Of a stretch of DNA of 64,000 nucleotides, positions 1 through 12,368 are shown one piece after another. Under the pieces are notes generated by a model that was not told where the DNA came from, did not search any database, and saw only the letters and a list, made by a program, of their open reading frames with translations. The stretch is from Isoperla grammatica (taxonomy: Eukaryota; Arthropoda; Insecta; Plecoptera; Perlodidae). A program made the position numbers and the translations under genes. The stretch's first letter is position 1, and each line of letters starts with the position of its first letter. The stretch is from the NCBI GenBank assembly GCA_945910005.1, contig OX246745.1:42921037-42985036 (forward strand). The letters run 5' to 3'.

Positions 1-723
1 TGTAATGTGAACACTTGAGTTTATTCATTTTCACACTGGATTCCTTCACTTTATTGTTTTGTTCTACATGGTTGTTAGATGGGTAAACAACACTCTGTTT
101 TGATCACAATCAGGTAGGTGCTGAGCTGGCTATTGTGTACCCCCTAATCATCAATCTAATGCAACAATAATAGCAGAATACTGACACATGCATAATGAAT
201 AATGATCATAATAATAATTCGATAACTTTGCTGTGTCAGGGGTTTTGGAAGGCCCAAGTTTGATTGTTGATAGTAGTTTGGTCTGAGCCCCACTCTTGCA
301 TTATGGCTTGAGTGGGGGGTCGAACCATGACGGTTGATTGGTGGTTAGAGACATGAGCAGCTAGCACAAGCCAAAGAGGGGGTTAAAGGGGGGAAGGTGA
401 CGTGACACGGTCGAGGTGGGATGAAAGTGGTAAGGCTCGGGGTCTCGGGTTGGACCGGTTGGAGGAGCCGTTGAAGATAGACGCATATGTGGGCGCATGA
501 AGATGGAACGGGCGGAGAGCGACCAGCGAACCATAGGGCACGAGGAGAACTATCCCCGAGGAAGGAAGCGAGAAGTCACGAGGGACGTACGGACGGGGCG
601 AAAGCCAAGGTAGTGTGACTGTGTGACTCCTTAGTTAGTTGACTAGATGGCCATATAGCCTTGATCGGGACGCCACGTCTTTACCACGGTAGGATGAATG
701 TCTATTGTCTAACTTAATAAATG
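1..723. other. Non-repetitive flank, no gene recognised
   Basis: The first 290 bases are AT-rich. Bases 300-620 are GC-rich, with G and A concentrated on the plus strand. No splice-supported coding segment was recognised. A tRNA B-box-like motif lies on the minus strand at 316-326 (GGTTCGACCCC). About 47 bases before it, on that strand, is a weak A-box-like TGGC, so an eroded tRNA-derived SINE is possible but not shown. Confidence 0.5.
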
Positions 724-3700
724 GTGGAAGCGGATACAGGGGGGGAGGCCCACCCATGATTGTCCAACCAAGCAGTAGCGGATACAGGGGGGGAGGCCCG
801 CCCATGATTGTCCAACCAAGCAGTAGCGGATACAGGGGGGGAGGCCCGCCCATGATTGTCCAACCAAGCAGTAGCGGATACAGGGGGGGAGGCCCACCCA
901 TGATTGTCCAACCAAGCAGTAGCGGATACAGGGGGGGAGGCCCGCCCATGAATGTCCAACCAAGCAGTAGCGGATACAGGAGGGGAGGCCCACCCATGAT
1001 TGTCCAACCAAGCAGTAGCGGATACAGGAGGGGAGGCCCACCCATGATTGTCCAACCAAGCAGTAGCGGATACAGGGGGGGGAGGCCCGCCCATGATTGT
1101 CCAAACAAGCAGTAGCGGATACAGGAGGGGAGGCCCACCCATGATTGTCCAACCAAGCAGTAGCGGATACAGGAGGGGAGGCCCACCCATGATTGTCCAA
1201 CCAAGCAGTAGCGGATACAGGGGGGGAGGCCCACCCATGATTGTCCAACCAAGCAGTAGCGGATACAGGGGGGGAGGCCCGCCCATGATTGTCCAACCAA
1301 GCAGTAGCGGATACAGGAGGGGAGGCCCACCCATGATTGTCCAACCAAGCAGTAGCGGATACAGGGGGGGAGGCCCACCCATGATTGTCCAACCAAGCAG
1401 TAGCGGATACAGGGAGGGAGGCCCGCCCATGAATGTCCAACCAAGCAGTAGCGGATACAGGGGGGGGGGAGGCCCGCCCATGATTGTCCAAACAAGCAGT
1501 AGCGGATACAGGAGGGGAGGCCCACCCATGATTGTCCAACCAAGCAGTAGCGGATACAGGAGGGGAGGCCCACCCATGATTGTCCAACCAAGCAGTAGCG
1601 GATACAGGGGGGGGAGGCCCACCCATGATTGTCCAACCAAGCAGTAGCGGATACAGGGGGGGAGGCCCGCCCATGATTGTCCAACCAAGCAGTAGCGGAT
1701 ACAGGGGGGGAGGCCCACCCATGATTGTCCAACCAAGCAGTAGCGGATACAGGGGGGGGGGGGAGGGAGGCCCGCCCATGATTGTCCAACCAAGCAGTAG
1801 CGGATACAGGGGGGGGAGGCCCGCCCATGATTGTCCAACCAAGCAGTAGCGGATACAGGAGGGGGGAGGGAGGCCCGCCCATGATTGTCCAACCAAGCAG
1901 TAGCGGATACAGGGGGGGGGGGGGGAGGCCCACCCATGATTGTCCAACCAAGCAGTAGCGGATACAGGGGGGGAGAGGCCCGCCCATGATTGTCCAACCA
2001 AGCAGTAGCGGATACAGGAGGGGGGAGGGAGGCCCGCCCATGATTGTCCAACCAAGCAGTAGCGGATACAGGGGGGGGGGGGGAGGCCCACCCACTATTG
2101 TCCAACCAAGCAGTAGCGGATACAGGAGGGGGGAGGGAGGCCCGCCCATGATTGTCCAACCAAGCAGTAGCGGATACAGGGGGGGGGGGAGGCCCACCCA
2201 TAATTGTCCAACCAAGCAGTAGCGGATACAGGGGGGGGGAGGCCCGCCCATGATTGTCCAACCAAGCAGTAGCGGATACAGGGGGGGGAGGCCCGCCCAT
2301 GATTGTCCAACCAAGCAGTAGCGGATACAGGGGGGGAGGCCCACCCATGATTGTCCAACCAAGCAGTAGCGGATACAGGGGGGGGGAGGCCCACCCATGA
2401 TTGTCCAACCAAGCAGTAGCGGATACAGGGGGGGAGGCCCACCCATGATTGTCCAACCAAGCAGTAGCGGATACAGGAGGGGGGAGGCCCACCCATGATT
2501 GTCCAACCAAGCAGTAGCGGATACAGGGGGGGAGGCCCGCCCATGATTGTCCAACCAAGCAGTAGCGAATACAGGGCGGGAGGCCCACCCATGATTGTCC
2601 AACCAAGCAGTAGCGGATACAGGAGGGGGGAGGCCCACCCATGATTGTCCAACCAAGCAGTAGCGGATACAGGGCGGGAGGCCCACCCATGATTGTCCAA
2701 CCAAGCAGTAGCGGATACAGGGCGGGAGGCCCACCCATGATTGTCCAACCAAGCAGTAGCGGATACAGGAGGGGGGAGGCCCACCCATGATTGTCCAACG
2801 AAGCAGTAGCGGAAACAGGGGGGGAGGCCCACCCATGATTGTCCAACCAAGCAGTAGCGGATAAAGGGGGGGAGGCCCGCCCATGATTGTCCAACCAAGC
2901 AGTAGCGGATACAGGGGGGGAGGCCCACCCATGATTGTCCAACCAAGCAGTAGCGGATACAGGGGGGGAGGCCCACCCATGATTGTCCAACCAAGCAGTA
3001 GCGAATACAGGGGGGGGGGGGCACCCATGATTGTCCAACCAAGCAGTAGCGGATACAGGAGGGGGGGGGCACCCATGATTGTCCAACCAAGCAGTAGCGA
3101 ATACATGGGGGGGGGCCCACCCATGATTGTCCAACCAAGCAGTAGCGGATACAGGAGGGGGGTGGGGCCCGCCCATGATTGTCCAACCAAGCAGTAGCGG
3201 ATACAGGGGGGGGAGGCCCGCCCATGATTGTCCAACCAAGCAGTAGCGGATACAGGGGGGGAGGCCCGCCCATGATTGTCCAACCAAGCAGTAGCGAATA
3301 CAGGGGGGGAGGCCCACCCATGATTGTCCAACCAAGCAGTAGCGGATACAGGAGGGGGGAGGGAGGCCCGCCCATGATTGTCCAACCAAGCAGTAGCGGA
3401 TACAGGGGGGGGGGGGGAGGCCCACCCACTATTGTCCAACCAAGCAGTAGCGGATACAGGGGGGGGGGGAGGCCCGCCCCTGATTGTCCAACCAAGCAGT
3501 AGCGGATACAGGGGGGGGGAGGCCCACCCATGATTGTCCAACCAAGCAGTAGCGGATACAGGGGGGGAGGCCCACCCATGATGGTCCAACCAAGCAGTAG
3601 CGGATACAGGAGGGGGGAGGCCCACCCATGATTGTCCAACCAAGCAGTAGCGGATACAGGGGGGGGAGGCCCGCCCATGATTGTCCAACCAAGCAGTAGC

Positions 3701-6700
3701 GGATACAGGGGGGGAGGCCCACCCATGATTGTCCAACCAAGCAGTAGCGGATACAGGGGGGGAGGCCCACCCATGATTGTCCAACCAAGCAGTAGCGAAT
3801 ACAGGGGGGGGGGGCACCCATGATTGTCCAACCAAGCAGTAGCGGATACAGGAGGGGGGGGGGCACCCATGATTGTCCAACCAAGCAGTAGCGGATACAG
3901 GGGGGGGGAGGCCCACCCATGATTGTCCAACCAAGCAGTAGCGGATACAGGGAGGGGGGGGGAGGCCCGCCCATGATTGTCCAACCAAGCAGTAGCGGAT
4001 AAAGGGGGGGAGGCCCACCCATGATTGTCCAACCAAGCAGTAGCGGATACAGGGGGGGGAGGCCCGCCCATGATTGTCCAACCAAGCAGTAGCGGATACA
4101 GGAGGGGAGGCCCACCCATGATTGTCCAACCAAGCAGTAGCGGATACAGGGGGGGAGGCCCGCCCATGATTGTCCAACCATGCAGTAGCGGATACAGGGG
4201 GGGAGGCCCACCCATGATTGTCCAACCAAGCAGTAGCGGATACAGGGGGGGGGGCCCACCCGTGATAGTCCAACCAAGCAGTAGCGGATACAGGAGGGGA
4301 GGCCCACCCATGATTGTCCAACCAAGCAGTAGCGGATACAGGGGGGGAGGCCCGCCCATGATTGTCCAACCAAGCAGTAGCGGATACAGGGGGGGAGGCC
4401 CACCCATGATTGTCCAACCAAGCAGTAGCGGATACAGGGGGGGAGGCCCGCCCATGATTGTCCAACCAAGCAGTAGCGGATACAGGAGGGGGGGGGGAGG
4501 CCCGCCCATGATTGTCCAACCAAGCAGTAGCGAATACAGGGGGGGGGGGAGGCCCGCCCATGATTGTCCAACCAAGCAGTAGCGGATACAGGGGGGGGGG
4601 GCCCACCCATGATTGTCCAACCAAGCAGTAGCGGATACAGGGGGGGGGGGGAGGCCCGCCCATGATTGTCCAACCAAGCAGTAGCGGATAAAGGGGGGGA
4701 GGCCCACCCATGATTGTCCAACCAAGCAGTAGCGGATACAGGGGGGGGAGGCCCGCCCATGATTGTCCAACCAAGCAGTAGCGGATACAGGAGGGGAGGC
4801 CCACCCATGATTGTCCAACCAAGCAGTAGCGGATACAGGGGGGGAGGCCCGCCCATGATTGTCCAACCAAGCAGTAGCGGATACAGGGGGGGAGGCCCAC
4901 CCATGATTGTCCAACCAAGCAGTAGCGGATACAGGGGGGGGGGGGAGGCCCGCCCATGATTGTCCAACCAAGCAGTAGCGGATACAGGGGGGGAGGCCCA
5001 CCCATGATTGTCCAACCAAGCTGTAGCGGATACAGGAGGGGGGTGGGGCCCGCCCATGATTGTCCAACCAAGCAGTAGCGGATACAGGAGGGGGGTGGGG
5101 CCCGCCCATGATTGTCCAACCAAGCAGTAGCGGATACAGGAGGGGAGGCCCACCCATGATTGTCCAACCAAGCAGTAGCGGATACAGGGGGGGGAGGCCC
5201 GCCCATGATTGTCTAACCAAGCAGTAGCGGATACAGGGGGGGGAGGCCCACCCATGATTGTCCAACCAAGCAGTAGCGGATACAGGGGGGGGAGGCCCAC
5301 CCATGATTGTCCAACCAAGCAGTAGCGGATACAGGGGGGGGAGGCCCGCCCATGATTGTCCAACCAAGCAGTAGCGGATACAGGGGGGGAGGCCCACCCA
5401 TGATTGTCCAACCAAGCAGTAGCGAATACAGGGGGGGAGGCCCACCCATGATTGTCCAACCAAGCAGTAGCGGATACAGGGGGGGAGGCCCACCCATGAT
5501 TGTCCAACCAAGCAGTAGCGGATGCAGGGGGGGAGGCCCACCCATGATTGTCCAACCAAGCAGTAGCGAATACAGGAGGGGGGGGGGGGGGGCCCACCCA
5601 TGATTGTCCAACCAAGCAGTAGCGGATACAGGGGGGGGAGGCCCGCCCATGATTGTCCAACCAAGCAGTAGCGGATACAGGGGGGGGAGGCCCACCCATG
5701 ATTGTCCAACCAAGCAGTAGCGGATACAGGGGGGGAGGCCCACCCATGATTGTCCAACCAAGCAGTAGCGGATGCAGGGGGGGGAGGCCCACCCATGATT
5801 GTCCAACCAAGCAGTAGCGGATACAGGGGGGGGAGGCCCACCCATGATTTTCCAACCAAGCAGTAGCGGATACAGGGGGGGAGGCCCACCCATGATTGTC
5901 CAACCAAGCAGTAGCGGATACAGGGGGGGGGAGGCCCACCCATGATTGTCCAACCAAGCAGTAGCGGATACAGGGGGGGAGGCCCGCCCATGATTGTCCA
6001 ACCAAGCAGTAGCGGATACAGGGGGGGAGGCCCACCCATGATTGTCCAACCAAGCAGTAGCGGATACAGGGGGGGAGGCCCACCCATGATTGTCCAACCA
6101 AGCAGTAGCGAATACAGGGGGGGAGGCCCACCCATGATTGTCCAACCAAGCAGTAGCGAATACAGGGGGGGAGGCCCACCCATGATTGTCCAACCAAGCA
6201 GTAGCGGATACAGGAGGGGGGGAGTTCCGCCCATGATTGTCCAACCAAGCAGTAGCGGATACAGGGGGGGGGAGGCCCACCCATGATTGTCCAACCAAGC
6301 AGTAGCGGATACAGGAGGGGGGGAGTTCCGCCCATGATTGTCCAACCAAGCAGTAGCGGATACAGGAGGGGGGTGGGGCCCGCCCATAATGTCCAACCAA
6401 GCAGTAGCGGATACAGGAGGGGGGGGGAGGCCCACCCATGATTGTCCAACCAAGCAGTAGCGGATACAGGGGGGGAGGCCCACCCATGATTGTCCAACCA
6501 AGCAGTAGCGGATACAGGGGGGGAGGCCCACCCATGATTGTCCAACCAAGCAGTAGCGAATACAGGGGGGGAGGCCCACCCATGATTGTCCAACCAAGCA
6601 GTAGCGGATACAGGGGGGGAGGCCCACCCATGATTGTCCAACCAAGCAGTAGCGGATACAGGGGGGGAGGCCCACCCATGATTGTCCAACCAAGCAGTAG

Positions 6701-7601
6701 CGAATACAGGGGGGGAGGCCCACCCATGATTGTCCAACCAAGCAGTAGCGGATACAGGGGGGGGGGAGGCCCACCCACTATTGTCCAACCAAGCAGTAGC
6801 GGATACAGGAGGGGGGGGGGAGGCCCACCCATGATTGTCCAACCAAGCAGTAGCGGATACAGGGGGGGAGGCCCACCCATGATTGTCCAACCAAGCAGTA
6901 GCGGATACAGGGGGGGAGGCCCACCCATGATTGTCCAACCAAGCAGTAGCGGATACAGGGGGGGAGGCCCACCCATGATTGTCCAACCAAGCAGTAGCGG
7001 ATACAGGAGGGGGGGAGGCCCGCCCATGATTGTCCAACCAAGCAGTAGCGGATACAGGAGGGGGGTGGGGCCCGCCCATAATGTCCAACCAAGCAGTAGC
7101 GGATACAGGAGGGGGGGGGGAGGCCCACCCATGATTGTCCAACCAAGCAGTAGCGGATACAGGAGGGGGGGGGGCACCCATGATTGTCCAACCAAGCAGT
7201 AGCGAATACAGGGGGGGAGGCCCACCCATGATTGTCCAACCAAGCAGTAGCGGATACAGGAGGGGGGGGGGGCACCCATGATTGTCCAACCAAGCAGTAG
7301 CGAATACAGGGGGGGAGGCCCGCCCATGATTGTCCAACCAAGCAGTAGCGGATACAGGAGGGGGGTGGGGCCCGCCCATGATTGTCCAACCAAGCAGTAG
7401 CGGATACAGGAGGGGGGGGGGAGGCCCACCCATGATTGTCCAACCAAGCAGTAGCGGATACAGGAGGGGGGGGGGCACCCATGATTGTCCAACCAAGCAG
7501 TAGCGGATACAGGGGGGGGGGGGGGAGGCCCACCCATGATTGTCCAACCAAGCAGTAGCGGATACAGGGGGGGGGGGGGGCACCCATGATTGTCCAACCA
7601 A
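724..7601. repeat. 48-bp G-run minisatellite, about 140 copies
   Basis: A direct tandem repeat with a 48-bp modal period; successive GGATACAG motifs begin at 732, 780 and so on. Each unit reads GGATACAG, then a G-run, then AGGCCCRCCCATGATTG and TCCAACCAAGCAGTAGC. Unit length varies mainly because the G-run varies, from about 7 to 15 bases and sometimes split by an A. Other recurrent variants are ACCCA versus GCCCA after the GGCC, GGATAC versus GAATAC, AGGAGG versus AGGGGG, and a subtype with GGGGTGGGGCCC. The array starts from a degenerate half unit and stops sharply at 7601. Because 48 is a multiple of three, long reading frames appear on both strands; they encode only the repeat and shift frame with each G-run change. 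I regard the array as non-coding. Confidence 0.97.
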
Positions 7602-8020
7602 AGGTCTATAATCATTAAACTATGTATATGGTAGGGTACTGATAAAAATAGAGGTACCTCAACTTTATAATGGTTTTAGTTTAGTAGTAACATCAACACA
7701 CTATTGCTGCAAACACCTAAATATATTCATTACTTCCTGATGGAATTTTGTGTTAACAGTACATTAAAGTTATTTTATGACGTAAAGTATCTCAAATTTA
7801 AACTCACAGGTTTGTATAGTACTATAATAAGGCACATAATATGCTCAAACGTGTCAATATATTTAATGTCCGCTCTTGTCCAAATTTTCTTTAACCCATG
7901 TTTTAGTGTTCCTATGGGGGGGGGGGGGGGGGGGATAATGCGCAAGTGGGACTAGAAAGAGGTTTACAGTTTTTAAGTCTACAATTCCCCCTCCCATGAC
8001 TCAAGCCAGATCCGCCACTG
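7602..8020. mobile_element. hAT-like transposon terminus (solo end)
   Basis: The motif at 8009-8020 reads, on the minus strand, CAGTGGCGGATC. This is the classic end of many invertebrate hAT-type elements, and related ends occur at 25264, 27988 and 29733. A 19-base G-run lies at 7916-7934, as is common inside such elements. No matching opposite end was found nearby, so the element may be truncated by the minisatellite or extend into unrecognised DNA. The left boundary given is simply the end of the array. No transposase reading frame is visible. Confidence 0.4.
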
Positions 8021-8530
8021 ATTGTGGCTATTGTCGACACAAAAACACTCAACTTCAACTAGCAAGCATTAGTGAATTACACTTTGCAGACATGCCTCAA
8101 TCCGGTTTCAGTTGTTGTTGAATGCGTCAATCTGGGACCGGATTTGCAAGAATAGACCAGCTGAAGATGAAGACCTAGAAGTGGCCCCGATCAGACTAGA
8201 ATGCATATATATATGCATGCATGTTGGAACTTGGAACATGGCGTAGACCGGTAACGAGAATAAATTAAATAAAAATAATTAAATAAATTCGTATTTATAG
8301 CGTACCCACTCACCAAAAAGACTGATTTTTAGTGGGGTACTTTTATTTAAAGCGACTAAACCAACCCTGTAGGCTCCGAATACCATCAACGAGTGAGCGA
8401 TAACCAATCAAAGATCTATATTTCAAATATGAAATAATTTTGCGAACACCTGCGCCGATGGAAACATCCGGACACGAGAATTCTTTTGTTTCCCGCCATA
8501 TTTGAATACTGGAGGTCGGATAAGGCCAGG
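8021..8530. promoter_or_regulatory. Non-coding stretch with an E2F-like motif
   Basis: No gene was recognised through most of this stretch. TTTCCCGCC at 8489-8497 matches the E2F consensus and overlaps a YY1-like CCGCCATATTT at 8493-8503. These lie about 30 bases upstream of an ATG in strong start context at 8531. Short motifs like these occur by chance, so a promoter here is a hypothesis. Confidence 0.25.
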
Positions 8531-8622
8531 ATGGGTGACACTGAAAGTGACTTTGCCCAGCTACCTGACATCCCACGAAATTCGGTTAGGTTAGGGGATC
8601 AGGTTGAGGATTGCCCACGAAA
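8531..8622 (+). CDS. Possible small first coding exon, product unknown
   Basis: An ATG at 8531 has A at -3 and G at +4. It opens a short acidic frame of 30 codons beginning MGDTESDFAQLPDIP. The frame reaches a textbook splice donor, GTAAGT, at 8623, leaving two bases of a split codon. If not spliced, it ends at a TAA that overlaps the donor. No family was recognised, and no downstream exon was identified among the tandem arrays that follow. It could be a genuine 5' exon or a chance coincidence of a start codon and a donor. Confidence 0.25.
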
Positions 8623-9729
8623 GTAAGTACGGTTATTGGCTCTGGTTATAGCTCCAGTCGGCCTCATAAATCAAAAATTGTGCGCAATTCTAGGTTTCAT
8701 ACGTTGGCGTAGTGTCACCAATCTTGGCCAAGTCGAGACTATTGAATACTTGTTGGTGCTGCGCTCTGTGTAGCCGACTGAGGTAGCTGATGCACTTACC
8801 GACATACTTGTTTTTATTTTTTGCTAACAGATGGCGTACAAGTCAGATAGACTGTGGATAGATTGTGATTTACGCAATTCCATATTTTGTATATTATTAT
8901 GTATAGGGAGTATTCACGTGACGTCACATCGGCCATATTGGAGGCCACTTATAGTACTATCTCAAGCTTCATTTAGCTGTCAATAGAATACGAGTAATAT
9001 TGTTTACGGGGAAACACGTATGTCCCCTGATAAAGTTTACGGAAATGATTTATGTGTGCCATTGTAAACAATAAAAAGAGTGTCCGAAATAATAAAGAAT
9101 TTATTTAAGTTGTTTTTTTAGTAATAATAGCAAACCAAAGTTGGAGAACACTTGAACTTCAACCAAATGCCAGCTGAAACATAGCAACAATGAACTACCA
9201 ATCACATACCTAGGTGGCCTCCAGTGTCGAGGTTGCTGTCAAGGTTTGCGTACATATCGACACTTACCACGAAGTAACTGATAAGTGTTAAAATGCATTG
9301 ATTTTTAAAGTAAAACAAAAACTTATACGAAACCGTATTTAGTTCACATACCAATGGTCGTCGATACAAAGATTACTTCAATTTCATAGACACAATAGTT
9401 AACTTTATAAAGATTCACGCTTCAAACATAAAAAAATTAGCTGCACATATTGGTTTTCTCCACTTGGAAATTGGCGAAGAACTAATAATCGAATGTTGTA
9501 GTTTGTAATCTGCCGCCATGTCTATAGAGGGCAGTGTCCTGTTCTGGACTTCCGGTTGATTGTCTGTACGCTGTAGCCATGTTTCAGTAATAAACATGTA
9601 GTTATATTTCTTACAATGTAGGCCTATCTATCATGTGTAAGACCATCGGCACCATCTGTCCTAATATAACAACATGGGATTTGGACGAGTGCTTGATCCT
9701 AGATAAAATCCGAACTAGATAGAAAGTGC
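8623..9729. other. Non-coding stretch, no gene recognised
   Basis: AT-rich sequence without a convincing coding segment. A composite E-box/CRE-like palindrome (CACGTGACGTCA) lies at 8915-8926, followed by GGCCATATTGGAGGCCAC. A short inverted copy, GTGGCCTCC, lies near 9213. Together these could be the ends of an eroded element. Short frames here show no recognised domain. Confidence 0.5.
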
Positions 9730-10466
9730 CAGGGGAGTCGGCACATGGGGGCATTTGCCCCCCCCCCCCTGGAGTTTCAATTCAGGAAATAAATTTACGT
9801 ATAATTTACCCCACTTTTAAATTTAGCGGCAGGTAGACACAGGCGATGTTGCTAATAAGAGCTGAATGCTGAATCTGCTGCTGATCGTTTCCTCCCACAT
9901 GGCAGCCGCATGCATAACGGCTGAGCTCGACCCCGTCCAACAAAACGATCAAACTGCCCATCTCAGTCGGCTGAGGAACATTACAATATACATACAAATG
10001 CAAATACAATACATTCCTGTCAACTTAGCTAACATTGATCCTTGCACTTTTCAAAAACATGTCTTGAAGCACCCTGTAAAATAAGACAAGTTTGAAGAGG
10101 AGGCACACGTGGTACGATTACTGGAAACAACGAAACTGTATCACGATTCACGTTGTATCCTGCTATTCGTTTAGCATTATTAACACTCCTGTTAGTGTTA
10201 CAACGTGTGGTGCGTGGTGTGTAGTGTGGAACACTCTTTTAGCTCGCTTAGGCGAGTGAAAATACGGCTGCGGTCAACGATGTACTTTCTATGTTCACAA
10301 GAACAGTGTCAATGCACAAACCGTGTAATCGAGCCATTTGCTATGGGGCCCCGCCTCTTGCAATCAGCATTCAAAACATAAACTTGCCCTCTAATAAATA
10401 CCACATATATTGCACACCTCCATGCCCCCCCCCCCCCCCCTGCGAAAAATCCCGCCGACGCCCCTG
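9730..10466. mobile_element. Putative non-autonomous hAT-like element, 737 bp
   Basis: The left end at 9730 reads CAGGGGAGTCGG and the right end at 10466 reads, inverted, CAGGGGCGTCGG. Both are followed internally by long C- or G-runs (9761-9773 and about 10425-10441). The flanking octamers GAAAGTGC (9722-9729) and GAAAATCC (10467-10474) match at six of eight positions, as expected for an eroded 8-bp hAT target duplication. No transposase is encoded. A small hairpin (TAACACT, six-base loop, AGTGTTA) lies at 10181-10200. Confidence 0.4.
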
Positions 10467-10984
10467 GAAAATCCCCTGAATGACAATGTATAGCATGTAC
10501 TAATAATATGCAGACAATAAATGCACACATTGTGCATATTTTCAAGGCACAACGGTAGTTCGGTCATCGTAGCATAACACCATGTCAAACATCTCGTGAA
10601 GGTTTTCCCGAGGTTTTCCTCACTCACAATGTGAATGCTCATAGATGAGTCATACTAACAGCCCTCGGACATTCTTCTTTTCACTCCGGGAAGTGAGCGC
10701 GAGACGTGGCCCTTTTACTGACCCCTAATTGTTCACAGACGCTGACAGACGTAGCGCGACCTTTGTCTAGGTAGCGGAGATAATGAGCTCTAATACGCTA
10801 CCCATAAATGTCACCTGTCAAATGTCGCCTATTCCTACGGTGATTGTCTACAATCTACAGTTACATATTAAAAAGTCACAGATTCAATATTTCGCAACTT
10901 TTAACAAACTATTTGGATTCGTGCGTAAAAAACCCGTTTCCATGTTTGAATCGTTCTGATAGCTTAAATATTAACGATTTTGTG
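10467..10984. other. Non-coding spacer with a possible SINE tail
   Basis: No gene recognised. Read on the minus strand, 10592-10624 contains AAAACCTCGGGAAAACCTTC. A close relative occurs on the plus strand at about 12849-12868, next to a tRNA B-box-like motif. This suggests dispersed copies of one retroposon family. Bases 10857-10925 also resemble 20409-20466 in scattered blocks, which hints at another diffuse old repeat. Confidence 0.3.
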
Positions 10985-11943
10985 TAACGGGGAGCAGTTT
11001 ATGTCTTCCCTAAGGTGTTGCATCACATCCTAACGGGGAGCAGAGTTGTCCTATGTCTTCCCTAAGGTGTTTCATCACATCCTAACGGGGAGCAGGGTTG
11101 TCCTATGTCTTCCCTAAGGTGTTGCATCACATCCTAACGGAGAGCAGAGTTGTCCTATGTCTTCCCTAAGGTGTTGCATCACATCCTAACGGAGAGCAGA
11201 GTTGTCCTATGTCTTCCCTAAGGTGTTGCATCACATCCTAACGGAGAGCAGAGTTCTCCTATGTCTTCCCTAAGGTGTTGAATCACATCCTAACGGGGAG
11301 CAGAGTTGTCCTATGTCTTCCCTAAGGTGTTGAATCACATCCTAACGGGGAGCAGAGTTGTCCTATGTCTTCCCTAAGGTGTTGCATCACATCCTAACGG
11401 AGAGCAGAGTTGTCCTATGTCTTCCCTAAGGTGTTGCATCACATCCTAACGGAGAGCAGAGTTGTCCTATGTCTTCCCTAAGGTGTTGCATCACATCCTA
11501 ACGGAGAGCAGAGTTCTCCTATGTCTTCCCTAAGGTGTTGTATCACATCCTAACGGGGAGCAAGGTTGTCCTATGTCTTCCCTAAGGTGTTGCATCACAT
11601 CCTAACGGAGAGCAGAGTTGTCCTATGTCTTCCCTAAGGTGTTGCATCACATCCTAACGGAGAGCAGAGTTCTCCTATGTCTTCCCTAAGGTGTTGTATC
11701 ACATCCTAACGGGGAGCAGGGTTGTCCTATGTCTTCCCTAAGGTGTTGCATCACATCCTAACAGAGAGCAGAGTTGTCCTATGTCGTCCCTAAGGTGTTG
11801 CAACACATCCTAACGGAGAGCAGGGTTGTCCTATGTCTTCCCTAAGGTGTTGCATCACATCCTAACAGAGAGCAGAGTTGTCCTATGTCGTCCCTAAGGT
11901 GTTGTTACACATCCTAACGGAGAGCAGAGTTGTCCTATGTCAA
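10985..11943. repeat. 52-bp minisatellite, about 18 copies
   Basis: A tandem array with unit TAACGGGGAGCAGAGTTGTC followed by CTATGTCTTCCCTAAGGTGT and a TGCATCACATCC end. Starts at 11031 and 11083 give the 52-bp period. The first unit (10985-11030) is a 46-bp deletion variant. Units differ by single substitutions: GGGGAG versus GGAGAG, GTTGTC versus GTTCTC, TTGCATC versus TTGAATC or TTGTATC, and CTTCCC versus CGTCCC in the last units. The array breaks off mid-unit and passes directly into a tetranucleotide array. No coding potential. Confidence 0.95.
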
Positions 11944-12368
11944 TCACTCACTCACTCACTCACTCACTCACTCACACAGTCAGTCAGTCAGTCAGTCAGT
12001 CAGTCAGTCAGTCATCAGTCAGTCAGTCACTCACTCACTCAGTCACTCAGTCACTCACTCAGTCACTCACTCAGTCACTCACTCTCTCACTCTCACTCAG
12101 TCAGTCAGTCAGTCAGTCAGTCACTCACTCACTCACTCTCTCACTCTCACTCAGTCAGTCAGTCAGTCACTCACTCACTCACTCTCTCACTCTCACTCAG
12201 TCAGTCAGTCAGTCACTCAGTCACTCACTCACTCACTCTCTCACTCTCACTCAGTCAGTCACTCAGTCAGTCACTCACTCACTCTCTCACTCTCACTCAG
12301 TCAGTCAGTCAATAAGTCAGTCACTCAGTCACTCTCTCACTCTCAGTCAGTCAGTCACTCACTCACTC
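11944..12368. repeat. TCAC/TCAG tetranucleotide array
   Basis: About 425 bases consisting almost entirely of TCAC and TCAG four-mers, with occasional TCTC interruptions. Blocks of the two types alternate, and a composite block (TCTCTCACTCTCACTCAG and following TCAG runs) recurs several times, so larger segments were duplicated. Frames rich in serine, histidine, leucine and glutamine come from translating the repeat and are not proteins. Confidence 0.95.

Noticed and set aside
635..7615. Very long minus- and plus-strand reading frames (up to about 1,560 codons) in the 48-bp array
   Set aside because: They translate the 16-codon repeat in all frames and switch frame with each G-run length change. 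There is no start context, domain or codon bias.
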